A DNA stretch of 34,185 nucleotides, from NCBI GenBank assembly GCA_015179025.1, contig WHUX01000383.1, forward strand, positions 1-34,185. Direction: 5' to 3'. Source of the DNA: Terfezia claveryi. Lineage: Eukaryota > Ascomycota > Pezizomycetes > Pezizales > Pezizaceae. Below the pieces are notes generated by a model. The model searched no databases. It had not been told where the DNA came from and worked only from the letters and a program-made list of their open reading frames with translations. Shown piece after piece: positions 30,759-34,185 of the stretch. The stretch's first letter is position 1. Every line of letters starts with the position of its first letter. A program made the position numbers and the translations under genes.

Positions 30759-32607
30759 ATGGCGTCTGAACTTAGTAAGAAGACTAAGAGGTCGAGACGG
30801 TTAACTATGTTACCTGAAGATATTAAGAAATTAGTAGAAGAAACTTCCAGAAAGACCAGATTTGTAGTTCCTAATACAGAAGGGGAAATAAATCTGTCTA
30901 TGGATATAGAATTAGGAGAACTAGGTAGAGCAGGAACCAAACTATATTTTAGTATGGCTTTACCTCTCACACTAGAAGAATTTTGGGACAGACATCTTCC
31001 AACAATTGAGGAGATTTTAAAATATACTCACTCAATAGGACATGCCCAATAGTATCATCCTGATGATACTCGACTCTTAATGGAAGCCATAGCAAAACAC
31101 TATTTATGGCTAACACCTTACCCATTCAAAGAAGAAGACTTAGAAATGAACGCATTTTTAAGTAAAGAATTAAAAAAACCTGTTGTTCCACTTTTAAGGA
31201 AACCGAATTGGGTAATAAATAACTGGGAAGAAATAATGGCATTCATAATGAGCGGCACTCATCTAGAAGAATCAGTACATACCGTGGAGGATTTTTTCAA
31301 TCCTAGCAAAGAACTTCCAGGAGCGTTCCTGAGAACACCAAAAGATCAATCAAAAGGCAAAGGTCGAGTACCTGAGACACCAGAAAGGAGGACTAGGTCA
31401 GCCAAAGAACCAGACGATAAAGACTAACTACCAAAAGATATAGAATTACCGGAAGACGATGATGATCTAGATATAGGACTAGACCAACAGAAGCAGAAAA
31501 CGCAAGGAGGAGGATGAGACCCTGATGATAGCGGAGATGATAGCTTGGACTCTGATAAGGCATCGTCAGTTGCAAGTTAAACTCTTAAAAGAAAACCCAA
31601 ACGAGGAAAATTAGTTGAATACCAGCAATGGGAATCTACAACAGGAATGGTTACAATGGGTAACCATAAAGCAATGAATGCTTTAAAAGGAATAAAGATT
31701 GATCTACCAGAAAAAATAAGAGGAGAAGACAAAAAATAGCAAGACTTACAATATTTTGACTCTTGAGCCACAGCAATGCAACGTTGGTTTGTTATCAAAG
31801 GAATAAATTTGGAAGGTGCTTCAGCTTTAGAAATTGTTGGATTCAGAATGGAAGGAAGCGCGCTTACTACTTATAATCAATTCCTAAGAGAAAAAGGAAA
31901 GAATGCAATATTCTTTAGATTCATACTAGCACTAAGAGATTTTCTGATACCTTCTACTAGTAAGGACATTTTGTGGAAATGATGGGAGACAGCCACACCA
32001 TACAAGGACGGACGTCACATGGGGATTAAACAGTTCGCCAACTGGCTTACTGAAATGCAAATCAAATTGATTGACAAGGATGGCAAACAATCAATATTGT
32101 AGGAAGTAAAAAGAAGAAAGTTTCTTAATCACCTGCCACCATATATGTTAGCTACATTAATTCCTTTAATCAAAGAAGAATAGTCATATGATCAGCTCAT
32201 GTATCAAGTGGAGTCATATGAAGCTTCTAAAAAAGATATTGTCCCACCATTGACAACAAATACATCCCGACGATAATACCTTCGAAATGAAAATTAGAGT
32301 CCTGGTCTATGCAGGGACCAAAACCAAAGACAAAAAACAGGATTTAATCCTAGCAGCAATCCCAACACCAAACCCAACACAGAAAAACAGAAGGACTCAG
32401 ATTGGGACACCATCACAAAAAAATTGGATCAGAAGATGAAGATGCAATTAATTAGAGACAAGAAATGTCTATAGTGTTGGAACCCTAGACACTCCTATAA
32501 GGACTGTAGGAAACGATAAAATAAGGTACTCATGCATACAGCCGCACAAGATTTAGCTATACCGATAGCCACCAAGGATAAAAACAACAAGGATAAAATC
32601 AAGGAAT
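30759..32607 (+). pseudogene. Gag region of a Ty3/gypsy-type retrotransposon, stop-riddled
   Basis: Frame from ATG 30759 (MASELSKKTKRSRR) continuing with the same phase into pol. The gag product would be the capsid/nucleocapsid protein of the virus-like particle. A capsid-like helical part lies around 31776-32250 (FRFILALRDFLIPSTSKDIL, GIKQFANWLTEMQ, FLNHLPPYMLATLIPL). A CCHC zinc knuckle is at 32466-32507 (C-x2-C-x4-H-x4-C), with a TAG inside it between the first two Cys. About 14 in-frame stops interrupt this part, with no frameshift. The start may not be the original one, because the fold-back element lies just upstream. Confidence 0.75.
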
Positions 32608-34185
32608 GACCTTTGTTAAGACAGGTACTAGATTTTAGCAAGGTATTCGTTAAAGCTAACGAACACCCCGCACTGGCTTTAATTGATCTCCAAATGAAAG
32701 GAGGGGACTTAATCAATTCTCAATTTGTACACCTATATAAAATACCAACTAGAAGTATTGAGAAGAAATCGTTAAGTACTGTAATTAAAGGCTCAAAAGG
32801 AATGATAGACAAAGCTTGAACTATCAAACTTGATTGAATAGATTATGTAGAAGAACGAATGTTCTATGTAGCTCATTTGACTGGATGGGACATAATACTA
32901 GAAGAACCTGCTCTCAGCAAAGTGCGAGCAATAATTCCTGCCCATCAGGAACCAGTTACTATCTAATGGGAAAACATTCCATGATTCCAGCTTAGTGTAA
33001 GGAAGGGATCTAGAACCATGGCGAATAGTATAAGATCAGCATACACACAGGTTAGCTGTGAATCAGTTACAGATTATAGTGAACCAGATAATTGGGAAAA
33101 TATTAGTGACGCAGAAGAAACCGATCCAGAAAGAGAACTCGTGACAGCTGTTTCTGCAGTACAGAAACAATTTAACCCTGTAATGGAGTTTCCCTTATTA
33201 TTTCCCAAGACAATTCCATGGGAATTACCTTCACTAAGAAAAATTAATTACTCTATTAAACCAAAAGCAGACGCTACTTGGATACCAAAATGGCGACCCT
33301 TAGGACATCGATTTAGATAACAAATCCATGACAAATTAGTCAAAGAAGAAGCATTAGGTCGCATATATAGAGTAGAAAATGACACAAATACTGTAGTCAT
33401 GTTCACTATCCCTAAACGAGATAAACTGGAAGAAGTCCAACATGTCAATGACTGTCGAGACCGCAATTTAGCCATCAAACCGGACCACACCCCATTGCCA
33501 GATATTAATGAAGCAATTGAACTAGTAGCGGAGAATCCCATTTGGACTAAGCTCGACTTAGCCGACGGATTTTTTAATATTAAAAATAATAAAGAATCTG
33601 AGCAACACTCTACCTTTTTATGTCACATGGGATATTTCAGAAGTAGAGTTATGCAACAAGGGGATCGTAATGCACCTGCTACTATAGTTCGCATTATGCA
33701 TAAAATTTTAAAGACATGGGTCTATAAAAACTTAATTATCTATATTGATAATATCATTATATTCTCAAAAATATATGAAAAACATGTAGAATTATTGAAG
33801 AAAGTACTTCAACGTCTACAGGACGAGAAATTCTATCTCAAAAAAAGCAAATGCCAGTTCTTTACTCCAAGATTGGAAATCTTAGGACATGTTTTGACAT
33901 CAGATAGATTACATGTAGACCCAAAGAAGAGGACTACTATATTAACATTTCTAACTCCTACAAGAAAAAAGGATCTTAGAGGATTCCTTGGAATCGTTAA
34001 TTATCTCAGCAGATTTATTCCTGACTTGGCATCGTATGCAAGCACTCTATCAGAACTGCAAGGAGAAACAAAGAAATGGGAATGGACAGATACTCATAAC
34101 GCAGTGTTTAAAAAACTCAAGGAACTCGTGAATTCCCCACATGTTTAAAACCCGGAATAATGAATCTACTGAACCCAAATATTTA
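32608..34185 (+). pseudogene. Protease-reverse transcriptase region of the Ty3/gypsy-type retrotransposon, runs off the window
   Basis: Continues the gag frame. The aspartic-protease-like part has ALIDLQMKGGDLIN (Asp codon 32685-32687) and later FYVAHLTGWDIIL, a block typical of this protease type in fungal gypsy elements. The RT begins about 33320 (VNDCRDRNLAIKPDHTPLPD, WTKLDLADGFFNI, MQQGDRNAPAT). The catalytic box reads YIDN at 33741-33752 instead of YIDD; a single G-to-A change of GAT to AAT explains it and would abolish catalysis. The connection part has GFLGIVNYLSRFIPDL. Stops remain in frame (for example 33318). Near 34141-34147 the frame shifts and the next segment (NNESTEPKYL) lies in another frame. 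RNase H, integrase and the 3' LTR would lie beyond the window. Confidence 0.85.

Noticed and set aside
30397..30759. 120-codon plus frame across the element's right end
   Set aside because: It spans the inverted repeat and the GC palindromes and abuts gag in another frame; it is best explained by chance in GC-rich DNA.
30759..34148. Stop codon reassignment to explain the many in-frame stops
   Set aside because: The neighbouring host genes have normal frames ending at ordinary stops, all three stop codons occur inside the TE frames, and the RT catalytic box is also mutated; decay is the simpler reading.

Overview
The window looks like a chromosomal segment of a filamentous ascomycete (Pezizomycotina). 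The evidence is short GT-AG introns of about 49-60 nt, intron-poor genes, C2H2 zinc-finger genes of fungal style, an LTR retrotransposon riddled with stops but almost free of indels (the look of RIP-like C-to-T/G-to-A decay), and a DDE transposon of a type I know from fungal genomes. The species cannot be told from the sequence. I found no rRNA, convincing tRNA or CRISPR.

Positions 1 to about 23,200 are a sparse gene region. Two paralogous zinc-finger genes (682-1711 and 6053-8012, both minus) share a cysteine-rich N-terminus, two introns at the same positions and phases, a C2H2 + C2HC finger pair, a related C-terminal tail and related 3' flanks. A third, intronless zinc-finger gene of the same general plan lies at 12700-14097 (minus). 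A multi-pass membrane protein gene is at 19791-21188 (minus) and a doubtful two-exon small gene at 18456-18783 (plus). Between them are long non-coding stretches with TE relics: a solo-LTR/gag-like relic near 4172-4826 with an inverted relative at 11236-11405, a non-LTR retrotransposon RNase H fragment at 5023-5253, an 83-bp direct repeat (16594/19147) and several short tandem repeats.

Positions from about 23,200 to the end are a nest of mobile elements. A decayed DDE transposase (23329-25130) abuts a putative LTR (25177-25924, TATA box and 41-bp tandem repeats in U3). A leader with a broken reading frame follows, and then, after an interruption, a Ty3/gypsy-type gag-protease-RT frame (30759 to the window end) with about 19 in-frame stops and a YIDN instead of YIDD catalytic box.

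The interruption (about 26648-30710) is the most striking part. It is a fold-back-like element with GC-rich palindromic ends, about 230-bp inverted termini, arrays of a 12-bp repeat in each arm and a near-perfect long palindrome around an (AT)n-rich core (centre about 27816). Its right-hand array is split by a second element (28508-30290) with two 443-bp, about 99% identical terminal inverted repeats and TA duplications at both ends. Removing that element plus one TA restores the 12-bp array in phase and makes it mirror the left arm. The order of events is therefore readable: retrotransposon, then fold-back element, then TA-inserting element. Neither inserted element carries a visible transposase, so both look non-autonomous.
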